A stretch of 64,000 bases of DNA, taken from positions 1-64,000 of the forward strand of contig CATLIG010000001.1 of assembly GCA_949948985.1 (NCBI GenBank), written 5' to 3'. The translations under genes and the position numbers were made by a program. The stretch comes from an uncultured Clostridia bacterium (GTDB lineage: Bacteria; Bacillota; Clostridia; Lachnospirales; CAG-274). This document shows positions 1 through 7,760 of this stretch, in pieces. Under the pieces are notes generated by a model. The model was not told the origin of the DNA. It made no database searches and saw nothing but the letters and a program-made list of their open reading frames with translations. Within the stretch, counting starts at the first letter, position 1; each line of letters starts with the position of its first letter.

Positions 1-44
1 TATAAAGAAAAATTTTTTGCCGCTTAAAACGGTCTTATTTGTAT

Positions 45-88
45 GCAAAAAAGAAGTGCAGATACTACTTTTTGTAATATCTACACTT
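45..88 (-). terminator. Rho-independent terminator of the secreted protein gene
   Basis: On the minus strand an 11-base stem with one mismatch (arms at 78-88 and 54-64) is followed by a run of T residues (46-53 read in reverse). It lies directly downstream of the stop codon at 93. Confidence 0.75.
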
Positions 89-92
89 GATG

Positions 93-746
93 TTATAATT
101 TCACTAAGCTTAACTTAATGACATTGGTTCTTGGAGCTGTCTTATTTTCTTCGGTTACGCTTCCTTCAGCGTCCTCAACAGTAATTGTGGGGTCAGCATT
201 ATAAGAATTTACTGTAATATCCGCTGTTCCGTTTACTGGTACATATATAACAGTACCATCATTGCATTGCGCCAAATTATCTGTTCTTCCTGAATTATTA
301 AGTTTTCCGCCGCTTTTAGTATCAACCCACGCATAGCCAGCTAGACCTTCCGAACCCTGATAAGCGATAGTGCCTATTGAAGGATTTCCAAATTCATAGA
401 TTTGTGTGGAATCCACTTCAACAGTATTACTTCCCCAATATTGAATATATGTGTCAAGGCTTGTGGGCGCAGTTCCGCCAACCCATTCAAATGCCGCCAA
501 ATCAACCTCAGCGTCACTTTCCAAAGCGTCCGCCAAATCAATTTTTGCCGCATCTTCCGAATCGTCTGCCAAATCAGTTTCCATATTCTCCTCGCCGGCT
601 TCTGTCTCTTCCTCATTGACCTCAACAGAATCCAATACTTCTGCTATTTCTTCCAAATCGGCGAAAGAAACCTGTGTAAATACACTTGTAAACATCATAG
701 CTACAGTAATTACACAGCTTAAAAAACGTTTTAATTCCTTGTTCAT
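93..746 (-). CDS. Short secreted protein, probably remnant of a pectin-active enzyme
   Basis: 217 residues. The start is supported by a GGGAGG ribosome binding site 9 bases upstream. The N-terminus is a Sec signal peptide (Lys/Arg, then a hydrophobic stretch, then a cleavage region near residue 29). It resembles the signal peptide of the 2528-residue pectinesterase at 39550-47136 (MNKxLKR, then FTSVFxxVxF). Residues about 30-85 form a very acidic linker. The rest (about 86-217) looks like one beta-sandwich module with Gly-, Asn- and Thr-rich strands. No catalytic domain follows. I do not recognise a family with certainty. Inference: a secreted carbohydrate-associated module, or what is left of a longer enzyme. 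A terminator follows the stop, so the short form may be transcribed as it stands. Confidence 0.7.
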   Translation of the reverse strand: MNKELKRFLSCVITVAMMFTSVFTQVSFADLEEIAEVLDSVEVNEEETEAGEENMETDLADDSEDAAKIDLADALESDAEVDLAAFEWVGGTAPTSLDTYIQYWGSNTVEVDSTQIYEFGNPSIGTIAYQGSEGLAGYAWVDTKSGGKLNNSGRTDNLAQCNDGTVIYVPVNGTADITVNSYNADPTITVEDAEGSVTEENKTAPRTNVIKLSLVKL

Positions 747-1100
747 TTCCTTTCCTCCCTTTAAATAAAATTAAAATTATTAATTTATAATTTTTCACAA
801 AGCGTATGATTAAACACCGCTTTTTAGATAGTACAATTTTATCATTAAAAAATTATTTAGTCAATGAACCTGTATTTTTTCTCTGTTTTAACCAAATCGG
901 CAAATCCATTATAAAAGTCAGTTTTTATGTACTTATAACCCTTGATTATACACTTTCCATAACCCACCGCTATACTTATATATAAATAAAAACACAGTAA
1001 ATATAACGTACTCTCTCTCCCAAAGATATACGTATATATTTTGTTTTTACAATGTATCCTAAAAAAAATTTGTCTGTTTTCAACAAATTTAAAACGCTGT
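747..1100. other. Intergenic stretch without a supported gene
   Basis: 354 bases of AT-rich sequence between two minus-strand genes. It holds the ribosome binding site of the secreted protein gene (750-760) and presumably its promoter. A 94-codon minus-strand frame (857-1141) overlaps the GH43 stop region, has no clear ribosome binding site and has an unusual composition, so I do not call it. Confidence 0.5.
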
Positions 1101-2645
1101 TTATGGCAATATTTTATAATCCACCCAATCAAATTTAGCATCGGCGGTATTTTGATTTCCTCCGCTATATGCGTAAAGTCCTACTAAAGTACCTGTATGG
1201 TGCTTTCCGACAGCAACGCCCTCATCACTTAGAAAACCGCATTTTTCAATACGCTCAATAAAAATCCACTCCATATTGTCATAGCTGTAAAAGAATTCTC
1301 TTGTCTGTCCAATAACCCTGACTTTAAGATAAATATTCTTAACACCGCTTTTAACAATAACCTCACCCATAAGGCTTTTCTCATCGTTTCTGTTTTCGTA
1401 TATCCGTACTTTAACGCCGTTGTCGTAAATCATACAGCATTTAATATAATTATGTATTCCATAATAGCATACAATCCCTGCCTGATGGCCCTTTTCATAT
1501 GGCTCAAACTCAAGACTTGCGGAAAAAATATATGAATGTTCAGTTTCGCGTCTTAAAAGTGTGTTATACGCTTTTATTTCACAAAGGTCATATTCTCCTG
1601 TTTCAATAGTAAGAAAACCCTTGTTTTTTGTAAGTGAAATTTTTTCATACAAAGGATTTCTCACAAACTCCCACCAAAGCTTAAATTTGCCTCCGTCAAA
1701 ATCATCAAAATCGTCTTTCTCATACTCTGTACATTCAAGACCTTTGGGAATTTGGTTTTCAACAGACGGACCTTTCCCGTCGTTTATAATAAACCAACCG
1801 TCGTCTGTCCATTTTACTTTGTCAAGACTTGTTTCACGGCCTACAGTTGTATATAATCCCTCATTTGTTCTTCCGCATAAATAAACCGCCCACCATTCTC
1901 CGTTTTGCGTACATACTAAATCACAGTGACCGCACCTTTGAATTTTTTCACCAATATTATTTTGTTTAAGGGCAGGATTATACGGCGAAGGTTCATAAGG
2001 ACCCATAATACTTTTAGACCGTCCCACGCTTACCTGATGCCCAAATCCTGTTCCTCCCTCGGCGAGTATAGCGTAGTACCAGCCGTCTTTTTTAAGTATA
2101 TGAGGGCCTTCCGAACATCGCAGACCTGTACCTTTCCATACATTAACCGTAGGTTCCGCTATAGCCTCACAGTCATTGGACAACTTAGTTACAGTAACGC
2201 CGGGCGCCGTAATACAATAGTGAGTTCCATCATCATCAATAAAATGAGACGGGTCTATGCAGTCAATATCTAAGACAACAGGTTTTGAGTAAGGTCCCTC
2301 AGGATTTTTTGATTTCATAAATAAGGTTTGTCTGAGTTTTCCTGATGTGTTTTCAGGCGGATTATTAAGTCTTAAAGTAGCGAAAACATAAAATTCGCCG
2401 CCGAAGTAAGAAATATCTGAAGCCCATATTCCATGAGAATCTGACGTTTCTCTCAAATCAAGATAATCATTTTCTGTAATAACATGTCCTATAAGCTCCC
2501 AATGAACAAGGTCTTTTGAGTGATGAATAGGTATAGCTGGAAAGTATTGAAAAGATGAGTTTACCATATAATAGTCCTCTCCCACCCTTACGACAGACGG
2601 GTCAGGATAGAATCCTCTTATTATCGGATTTTGATAAGTCCCCAA
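1101..2645 (-). CDS. Glycoside hydrolase family 43 (beta-xylosidase / alpha-L-arabinofuranosidase type)
   Basis: 514 residues, starting at a TTG codon (2643-2645) that sits 8 bases after an AAGGAG site. A longer reading upstream is lysine-rich and lacks such a site. The N-terminal five-bladed beta-propeller of GH43 is clear: GFYPDPSV holds the catalytic base (Asp15), IDPSHF holds the pKa-modulating Asp (near residue 130), and SEGPHI holds the general acid Glu (near residue 178). The C-terminal third (about 330-514) is a concanavalin-like beta-sandwich as in two-domain GH43 xylosidases. There is no signal peptide, so the enzyme is probably cytoplasmic and acts on imported oligosaccharides such as xylo- or arabino-oligomers from hemicellulose or pectin side chains. 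Substrate specificity cannot be settled from the sequence. Confidence 0.9.
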   Translation of the reverse strand: MGTYQNPIIRGFYPDPSVVRVGEDYYMVNSSFQYFPAIPIHHSKDLVHWELIGHVITENDYLDLRETSDSHGIWASDISYFGGEFYVFATLRLNNPPENTSGKLRQTLFMKSKNPEGPYSKPVVLDIDCIDPSHFIDDDGTHYCITAPGVTVTKLSNDCEAIAEPTVNVWKGTGLRCSEGPHILKKDGWYYAILAEGGTGFGHQVSVGRSKSIMGPYEPSPYNPALKQNNIGEKIQRCGHCDLVCTQNGEWWAVYLCGRTNEGLYTTVGRETSLDKVKWTDDGWFIINDGKGPSVENQIPKGLECTEYEKDDFDDFDGGKFKLWWEFVRNPLYEKISLTKNKGFLTIETGEYDLCEIKAYNTLLRRETEHSYIFSASLEFEPYEKGHQAGIVCYYGIHNYIKCCMIYDNGVKVRIYENRNDEKSLMGEVIVKSGVKNIYLKVRVIGQTREFFYSYDNMEWIFIERIEKCGFLSDEGVAVGKHHTGTLVGLYAYSGGNQNTADAKFDWVDYKILP

Positions 2646-2823
2646 AATAAACAACTCCTTTTTTTTAATCATTAAGCGATTTTTTTTAATCATATTATTA
2701 TTTTTACCTTTTGTCAATATTATCTTTTCCGTGAATTTTCATATTTTTTTAATTTACAAATTTTTTATATTGTGATATAATTATTTGTCGTATTATCATT
2801 ATAGCGAAGGAGTGAACCTATAG

Positions 2824-4086
2824 ATGTTCCAGCCTAATTTGACTGATTTGATAGATATTCGCACATTACAGCGTATACAAGACGGATTTTCCGCTTACAC
2901 AAAAATGGCGTCGATTACCGCTGATGCCAACGGAATACCGATAACAAAAGAAAGCAGGTTTACAGATTTCTGTATAAATCTTACGAGAAAATCCGTTCTT
3001 GGCTGTAAAAGATGTAACGAGTGTGACAGGGCGGGAGCCATTAAAACCCTTTACAGTGGTAAACCTATTGTTTATTATTGTCACGCGGGACTTATAGATT
3101 ACGCGTCGCCTATAATGATTAAAGACCATTTAATAGGATGTTTTATAGGCGGACAAGTCCGCACGTCTGATATAGACGAGGATAAATTCGCGAAAACGGC
3201 AATTGAGCTTGGTCTTGACCCAAAAGAATATGTAAAAGCCGCCAAATCGGTAATATTAATGAGTAAAGAAGAAGTTGAAGCGGCTGCAAAATTTTTATAC
3301 GAGATAGCTCACGCCATATCAGAAATGGCGTATAAAAATTATACATCTCTTCAAAAAAGCATAAAGCTTGAAAAAGCAGCAAGAGCTCAGTCTGTTTTTA
3401 TAATGGATATAACCTCAAGCACTCATAAAAATCTGCGAAAATGTATATCCGTTTCAAAAAAAGCTCTTGAGAATAATAATTATAACTCTCTTTTTTCCGC
3501 TGTAAAAGAAAACCTTAATACAAATACCGATACACTTTCAACAATCGAGGACGCTATTGAATACATAAAAATGTCCGGCGGGGAAATTGAGTTGTCGGAA
3601 AACAAATATAAAGTCCGTGATATATTCACACGGTTTATAGAATCAGCAAAAAACTTATCTAAAGGGCGCCCTATTGAGTTTTCTCTTAACATAGATGAAA
3701 ACGTTCCCGAATATCTTATGGGAGATTCTGGAAGAATTGGACAGATAGTAAATAAACTTATATTAAACAGTCTTCACTATACAAAAATCGGTAATATATC
3801 AGTAAAAATATTCTGTGAAAAAGTTTCTTACGCGTCAATGCTTAATATAGTCGTATCAGATACAGGAATAGGAATGACCTCTGACAAGCTTGATATAATT
3901 CTTTCACATCTGAAAAAAGGAAATATATATTATCCCGAAAATGCAGAAAATTCCAATCTTGGTTTTTATGTAATAGGTCTTTTAATAAAACAAATGTCAG
4001 GTAAAATAACAGTAGACAGTATTCCGAATAAAGGCTCGGTTTTTAAAATAAGCCTGCCTCAGCTTGAAATAAGGGGAGTGAAATAA
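2824..4086 (+). CDS. PocR-domain sensor with histidine-kinase-type ATPase domain, H-box His absent
   Basis: 420 residues, with GGAG upstream of the ATG. Residues 1-175 match the PocR ligand-binding domain, with the conserved cysteine cluster around CKRCNEC and a YYCHAGL segment. A helical region (about 185-215) sits where a dimerisation/phospho-acceptor domain is expected. Its H-box equivalent reads FIMDITSST, so the usual Ser-His-Glu is replaced. Residues 285-418 are a HATPase_c domain with an N-box (LNSLHYT), a G1 box (DTGIGM, near residue 349) and a G2-like NLGFYVIG. ATP binding looks intact, but classical His autophosphorylation does not. The next gene starts 3 bases after the stop and encodes a c-di-GMP phosphodiesterase-like protein, so the pair probably forms one signalling module responding to a small ligand. 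No transmembrane segment is seen, so it is cytoplasmic. Confidence 0.85.
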   Translation: MFQPNLTDLIDIRTLQRIQDGFSAYTKMASITADANGIPITKESRFTDFCINLTRKSVLGCKRCNECDRAGAIKTLYSGKPIVYYCHAGLIDYASPIMIKDHLIGCFIGGQVRTSDIDEDKFAKTAIELGLDPKEYVKAAKSVILMSKEEVEAAAKFLYEIAHAISEMAYKNYTSLQKSIKLEKAARAQSVFIMDITSSTHKNLRKCISVSKKALENNNYNSLFSAVKENLNTNTDTLSTIEDAIEYIKMSGGEIELSENKYKVRDIFTRFIESAKNLSKGRPIEFSLNIDENVPEYLMGDSGRIGQIVNKLILNSLHYTKIGNISVKIFCEKVSYASMLNIVVSDTGIGMTSDKLDIILSHLKKGNIYYPENAENSNLGFYVIGLLIKQMSGKITVDSIPNKGSVFKISLPQLEIRGVK

Positions 4087-4088
4087 TA

Positions 4089-5774
4089 ATGCCTTTTGAT
4101 ACAGTAAAATATTCCGAGCTTATAGATAATTTTATTATCGATATTGAAAACTTTAATGATGTAACACTCACAGATACCCCTTTATGCTGTAAAAATCTAT
4201 GTAACTTTCTGCGTATAGGAAAAATAAATATAGTCGTTCATTCATCTTTTGAAATCCTGTCTGAAAACGCTGATGAAAGTATAAACTTTTACACATCGGA
4301 AAATTATGATAAAGACCGTTTTCAAACAATAAAGGAAAACTTTGGAGAAAATTCTGTCGTCTTATACAAAATTTATCAAAAAAAGAATGATGCTGAATGG
4401 AGCAACTATGAGCTAAAAAAAATACGCGTTTTTCAAAAGCTTATTCATTCATTCAACAGTAAATCAAAAATATTAAAACTTATAGACGACTTAAAATTTA
4501 AAGACAGTGGATTGGGAATATATAATCTGAATTATTTTCTAAACAAGCTTAAACGTCTGTCAGAAAAAAAAGAACTTTCATCGTATTGCGCCTGTTATTT
4601 CAATCTTCGTCATTTCTCTTCAATAAATCATCAAATAGGCAGAAAAAACGGAACAAAAATAATGATTTTATTTATACAAAAGCTTAATGATATGTTAGAT
4701 GTGGATGAAGTCGTTGGACGAATAGACGGGGATAATTTTTGCCTTTTGTTTAAAAAACATAAAACAGACAAAATTATAAATTATCTCAGGGGTACGGGAA
4801 TTGTATATGACGATAAAACAGAAAACCGGATACTTCTTTCAGCCTCTGCCGGATATTATATGATTCCTGATGATACCTTATCTGTAACAGATATTACAGA
4901 CAGAGTGTCAGCCGCGTTAAATATAGCTAAAAACACAAAAACCGTCGAATATATATTTTTTGATAAAAAATTAATGGACAAACTTGAATATGCTAAAAAA
5001 ATAGAAAGTATGTTCTATAAAGCTTTGGAAAATGAAGAGTTTCAAGTGTATTTTCAGCCTAAAATCTCATTAAACAATTATCAGCTTGCCGGAGCGGAAG
5101 CTCTCTGCCGATGGTTTCATAATGGTAAAATACTTCCTCCCGACAGTTTTATCCCTATACTTGAGCAAAGTAAAGCGATTTGTTTTCTTGATTTTTATAT
5201 GCTTGAGCACACTTGTATGAATATACGTAAATGGCTTGACCGTGGTCTTAACGCGGTAAAGGTTTCCGTAAATCTTTCAAGGCGCAATCTTGGAGATATG
5301 GATTTACTGGATAATATACTCAGAATAATAGATAAATACAGCGTTCCTCATAAATATATAGAAATAGAGCTTACAGAAACAGCGGTAGATGTAAACTTTG
5401 ACGAACTGAAAAAAATAGTGCTTGGACTTCAGAAAGAAGGTATAAGCACGTCTGTTGATGATTTCGGAATGGGATATTCCTCATTGAGTCTTATACGCGA
5501 ACTACCATGGAATGTTCTTAAAATTGACAAAAGCTTTCTTCCCGAAGATATGAGCGATAAGAAAACGACTCAAAAACTTATTATGTTAAAGCATGTCGTA
5601 GCTATGGCACAGGATATAGGACTTGAATGTATAGTCGAGGGAATAGAAACAATAGACCAAATCAAATTTTTAAAAGAAAATAACTGCTTTTTAGCTCAGG
5701 GATTTTATTTTGATAAACCTATGCCTGTAAGAGAGTTTGAGGACAAACTGGCAAAAAATCCGTCTAAAGATTAA
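4089..5774 (+). CDS. Degenerate GGDEF plus intact EAL protein (probable c-di-GMP phosphodiesterase)
   Basis: 561 residues, translationally linked to the PocR sensor gene (2 bases between stop and start). Residues 1-135 are an unrecognised N-terminal region. Residues about 140-300 are a GGDEF domain whose signature is degraded to DGDNF (near residue 214), so cyclase activity is unlikely. It might bind GTP and act as a regulator. Residues 312-555 are an EAL domain with EAL in AGAEAL, NLSRR, ELTE, DDFGMGYSSL and KIDKSF, plus EGIET, that is, the metal-binding and catalytic positions expected of an active phosphodiesterase. Predicted role: hydrolysis of cyclic di-GMP to pGpG, controlled by the upstream sensor. 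It is cytoplasmic, with no membrane segments seen. Confidence 0.9.
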   Translation: MPFDTVKYSELIDNFIIDIENFNDVTLTDTPLCCKNLCNFLRIGKINIVVHSSFEILSENADESINFYTSENYDKDRFQTIKENFGENSVVLYKIYQKKNDAEWSNYELKKIRVFQKLIHSFNSKSKILKLIDDLKFKDSGLGIYNLNYFLNKLKRLSEKKELSSYCACYFNLRHFSSINHQIGRKNGTKIMILFIQKLNDMLDVDEVVGRIDGDNFCLLFKKHKTDKIINYLRGTGIVYDDKTENRILLSASAGYYMIPDDTLSVTDITDRVSAALNIAKNTKTVEYIFFDKKLMDKLEYAKKIESMFYKALENEEFQVYFQPKISLNNYQLAGAEALCRWFHNGKILPPDSFIPILEQSKAICFLDFYMLEHTCMNIRKWLDRGLNAVKVSVNLSRRNLGDMDLLDNILRIIDKYSVPHKYIEIELTETAVDVNFDELKKIVLGLQKEGISTSVDDFGMGYSSLSLIRELPWNVLKIDKSFLPEDMSDKKTTQKLIMLKHVVAMAQDIGLECIVEGIETIDQIKFLKENNCFLAQGFYFDKPMPVREFEDKLAKNPSKD

Positions 5775-5829
5775 ACCTTTTCAATAGACTTCTCCTGAAA
5801 GCTTACAGTTCTCCCGCATATCAAACAAA

Positions 5830-5982
5830 TATAATCAATCAATTTAAAAATATACATTTTGGTGGCTGGAAATCCTTTTTACTGCGTTAACAGGACTGCG
5901 GCTATGCTCTTCCTCTGTTGCCTTATAAAAATAATTTTCAGCTCACCTCTTTCCACTCATTTTCAAGTCGCCTGACTATATA
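5830..5982. repeat. Degenerate copy of repeat family A
   Basis: Diverged copy of the 165-base family A element (best copies at 49091-49254 and 57864-58026). It keeps a left end resembling TAATCAATCAATTTAAAA, the internal GGCTGGAAATCCTTTTT and GGCTATGCTC blocks, and a right end CATTTTCAAGTCGCCTGACTA. It fills the space between the EAL gene and the convergent methyltransferase gene. Confidence 0.7.
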
Positions 5983-5989
5983 TCTCTCA

Positions 5990-7180
5990 CTAAGAGTCAA
6001 TCGGAATTCCAATAAGCCTTTTAATCGCCGGATTTACATTAAATTCTTTAATAAGCCTTTCATAAGCCTCAATATCCTTTTTGTTGGTTTTAAATTTTTC
6101 TTTTTTTACAGCTCTTATCATAATGTTTTTTGGAGTATGCTCCATATCTATAAATTCAAGTACAGAGGTTTTATATCCCCATAGCCTTAATGTTTCCGCT
6201 CTTATTCCATCCGTAAGTATAGCAGAAAACCTTTCTTTTAAAATTCCATATGAAAAAACACCGTTCATAATATCATTTTTAATCTGACCAGATAATTCGT
6301 GTTGACAGCAGGGAACGCTCATAATAACACCGCACCCCCATTTAATACCGTGAGCCAGCGCAATATCCGTTGCTGTATCACATGCGTGAAGAGTAATAAG
6401 CATATCTGCTTTTTCCGCCGACCCGTCAATATCAGCTATATCTCCCGCAAAAAACTCAAGCTTTGAGAATCCTGATTTTTTTGCTATATTATTACACTTG
6501 TCAACAACATCTTCTTTAAGGTCAAACCCCTTTATAGTTATGTTTTTCTTTTTAATAATATTAAAATAATAATACATAGCAAAAGTCAAATATGACTTTC
6601 CGCAGCCCATATCCACAATAACTCCATTATATGGTATATATTTCTCAATATCTGAAACCATTTCGATAAATCTGTTAATTTGTCTGAACTTTTTTTGCAT
6701 TGAATTATGTACGTTTCCGTTTTTATCAATAAGACCTACCTCAAAAAGCCAGTCGGCATATATTCCGTCTTTTATTATATAGTTTTTTTCAGCATTGTGG
6801 CTTAAAATATTCTTTACAGGATTTTTATTTTCCTTATTTTCGGTTATTTTAAATTCTCTTTTTTTATTCATAAGAATAGTAATAATTCTGTTTGCCAATA
6901 AATTACACTGTTTAAAGTTATCTGACATAACTTCAAGAAGCTTTTCAATAAGTCTGTCATAAATACTTTCATTGTATACGATATTTTCGTGCACAACCTT
7001 TTTATCAATAAAATAAGAAATTTGAAATCCCTCTTTTCCGTTAATCAAAGTTTTTGATATAACAGCCTTAAAGCAAATGCCATTTCCCTTTTTAAAAGGA
7101 TTGCTAAGTATCGCCTTGTCAAAAAACTCAAAATCAACAGACTTCAAAAGCTTTTTTTTAATTGAGTTAAAATCCTCCAT
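5990..7180 (-). CDS. SAM-dependent class I methyltransferase (Methyltransf_32 type)
   Basis: 396 residues. The start is the ATG at 7178-7180, which has AGGAG 8 bases upstream. The N-terminal 150 residues are an unassigned domain. The methyltransferase fold begins near residue 185 with motif I VDMGCGKSYL, followed by an acidic motif II (GFDLKED) and the characteristic LHACDTATD and SVPCCQHE segments. These resemble the PF13679 family, whose eukaryotic relatives include METTL25-type proteins. The substrate is unknown; rRNA, tRNA or protein are all possible. The gene starts 10 bases after the ylmC stop, so it is probably cotranscribed with ylmC. Confidence 0.8.
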   Translation of the reverse strand: MEDFNSIKKKLLKSVDFEFFDKAILSNPFKKGNGICFKAVISKTLINGKEGFQISYFIDKKVVHENIVYNESIYDRLIEKLLEVMSDNFKQCNLLANRIITILMNKKREFKITENKENKNPVKNILSHNAEKNYIIKDGIYADWLFEVGLIDKNGNVHNSMQKKFRQINRFIEMVSDIEKYIPYNGVIVDMGCGKSYLTFAMYYYFNIIKKKNITIKGFDLKEDVVDKCNNIAKKSGFSKLEFFAGDIADIDGSAEKADMLITLHACDTATDIALAHGIKWGCGVIMSVPCCQHELSGQIKNDIMNGVFSYGILKERFSAILTDGIRAETLRLWGYKTSVLEFIDMEHTPKNIMIRAVKKEKFKTNKKDIEAYERLIKEFNVNPAIKRLIGIPIDS

Positions 7181-7190
7181 AAAATTTCTC

Positions 7191-7445
7191 CTAACATTCA
7201 ACTATAATATCATCAATATTTACACATACCAAAATAAGGTCATCACCGATACATTTTATATCATTCCAGCATATATGATATTCCAAAGCACAGCCAAATA
7301 ATCCGAAAAATTTACCCTTAGCCGGTATAATAAGCTTTTTCACAAATCCTGTTTTTATATCAATTTCAACATCGCATACACAGCCGAGCCTGCACCCGTC
7401 GCATACATTAATAACTTCCTTTCTCTCAATTTCAGAAATTCTCAT
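7191..7445 (-). CDS. ylmC: YlmC/YmxH family PRC-barrel protein
   Basis: 84 residues from the ATG at 7443-7445, giving the family-typical opening MRISEIERKEVINVCDG and usual family length. An upstream in-frame ATG would add 15 residues but has no ribosome binding site; the chosen start has a G-rich GGGGCGGG stretch before it. The fold is a PRC-barrel (RLGCVCDVEID, then KLIIPAKGKFFGLFG, then ICWNDIKCIGDDLILV). YlmC/YmxH proteins are widespread in spore-forming Firmicutes and linked to sporulation, with no defined biochemical role. The three extra cysteines near residues 15-21 are unusual. Confidence 0.8.
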   Translation of the reverse strand: MRISEIERKEVINVCDGCRLGCVCDVEIDIKTGFVKKLIIPAKGKFFGLFGCALEYHICWNDIKCIGDDLILVCVNIDDIIVEC

Positions 7446-7516
7446 AAACCCGCCCCGCGCAAAACTCTTTACATTAATTTTATTCGGCATTACACAATCT
7501 ATTCATATGTTTATAA

Positions 7517-7718
7517 AAACCGTGGGACGCTGTTTCACACCCTGCAAGGCATTCTCTTTGCTATTGATAATTTGAATTGTCAGCAAATTTGACCTTTTTA
7601 ATTTTTTTAAATTAAAAGTACAATTAAATTTAATTATTACCATTTTTTTATATTTTCAATTTTAAAGTTTTTTACCCCGCTTTTTTACAAAAAAGCGGAT
7701 GTGGGCAGTGCCCACAGC
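7517..7718. repeat. Repeat family D, full-length copy
   Basis: About 200 bases bounded by imperfect inverted ends: AAACCGTGGGACGCTG on the left and a right end whose reverse complement starts GCTGTGGGCACTGCCCACAT. It contains a 10-base hairpin (CGCTTTTTTACAAAAAAGCG). The same element occurs at 37227-37420 and 60432-60652, with partial copies at 17826-17968 and 39384-39481. It occupies most of the gene-free gap between ylmC and pcrA (7446-7760). No open frame is supported. Confidence 0.75.
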
Positions 7719-7760
7719 TTTATCCTTAAATCAGTGCGTATATGCAAGCACATATGGACT

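Noticed and set aside
857-1141. 94-codon minus-strand frame upstream of the secreted stub
   Set aside because: No clear ribosome binding site, it overlaps the end of the GH43 gene, and it has an unlikely Lys/Tyr/Phe-rich composition.
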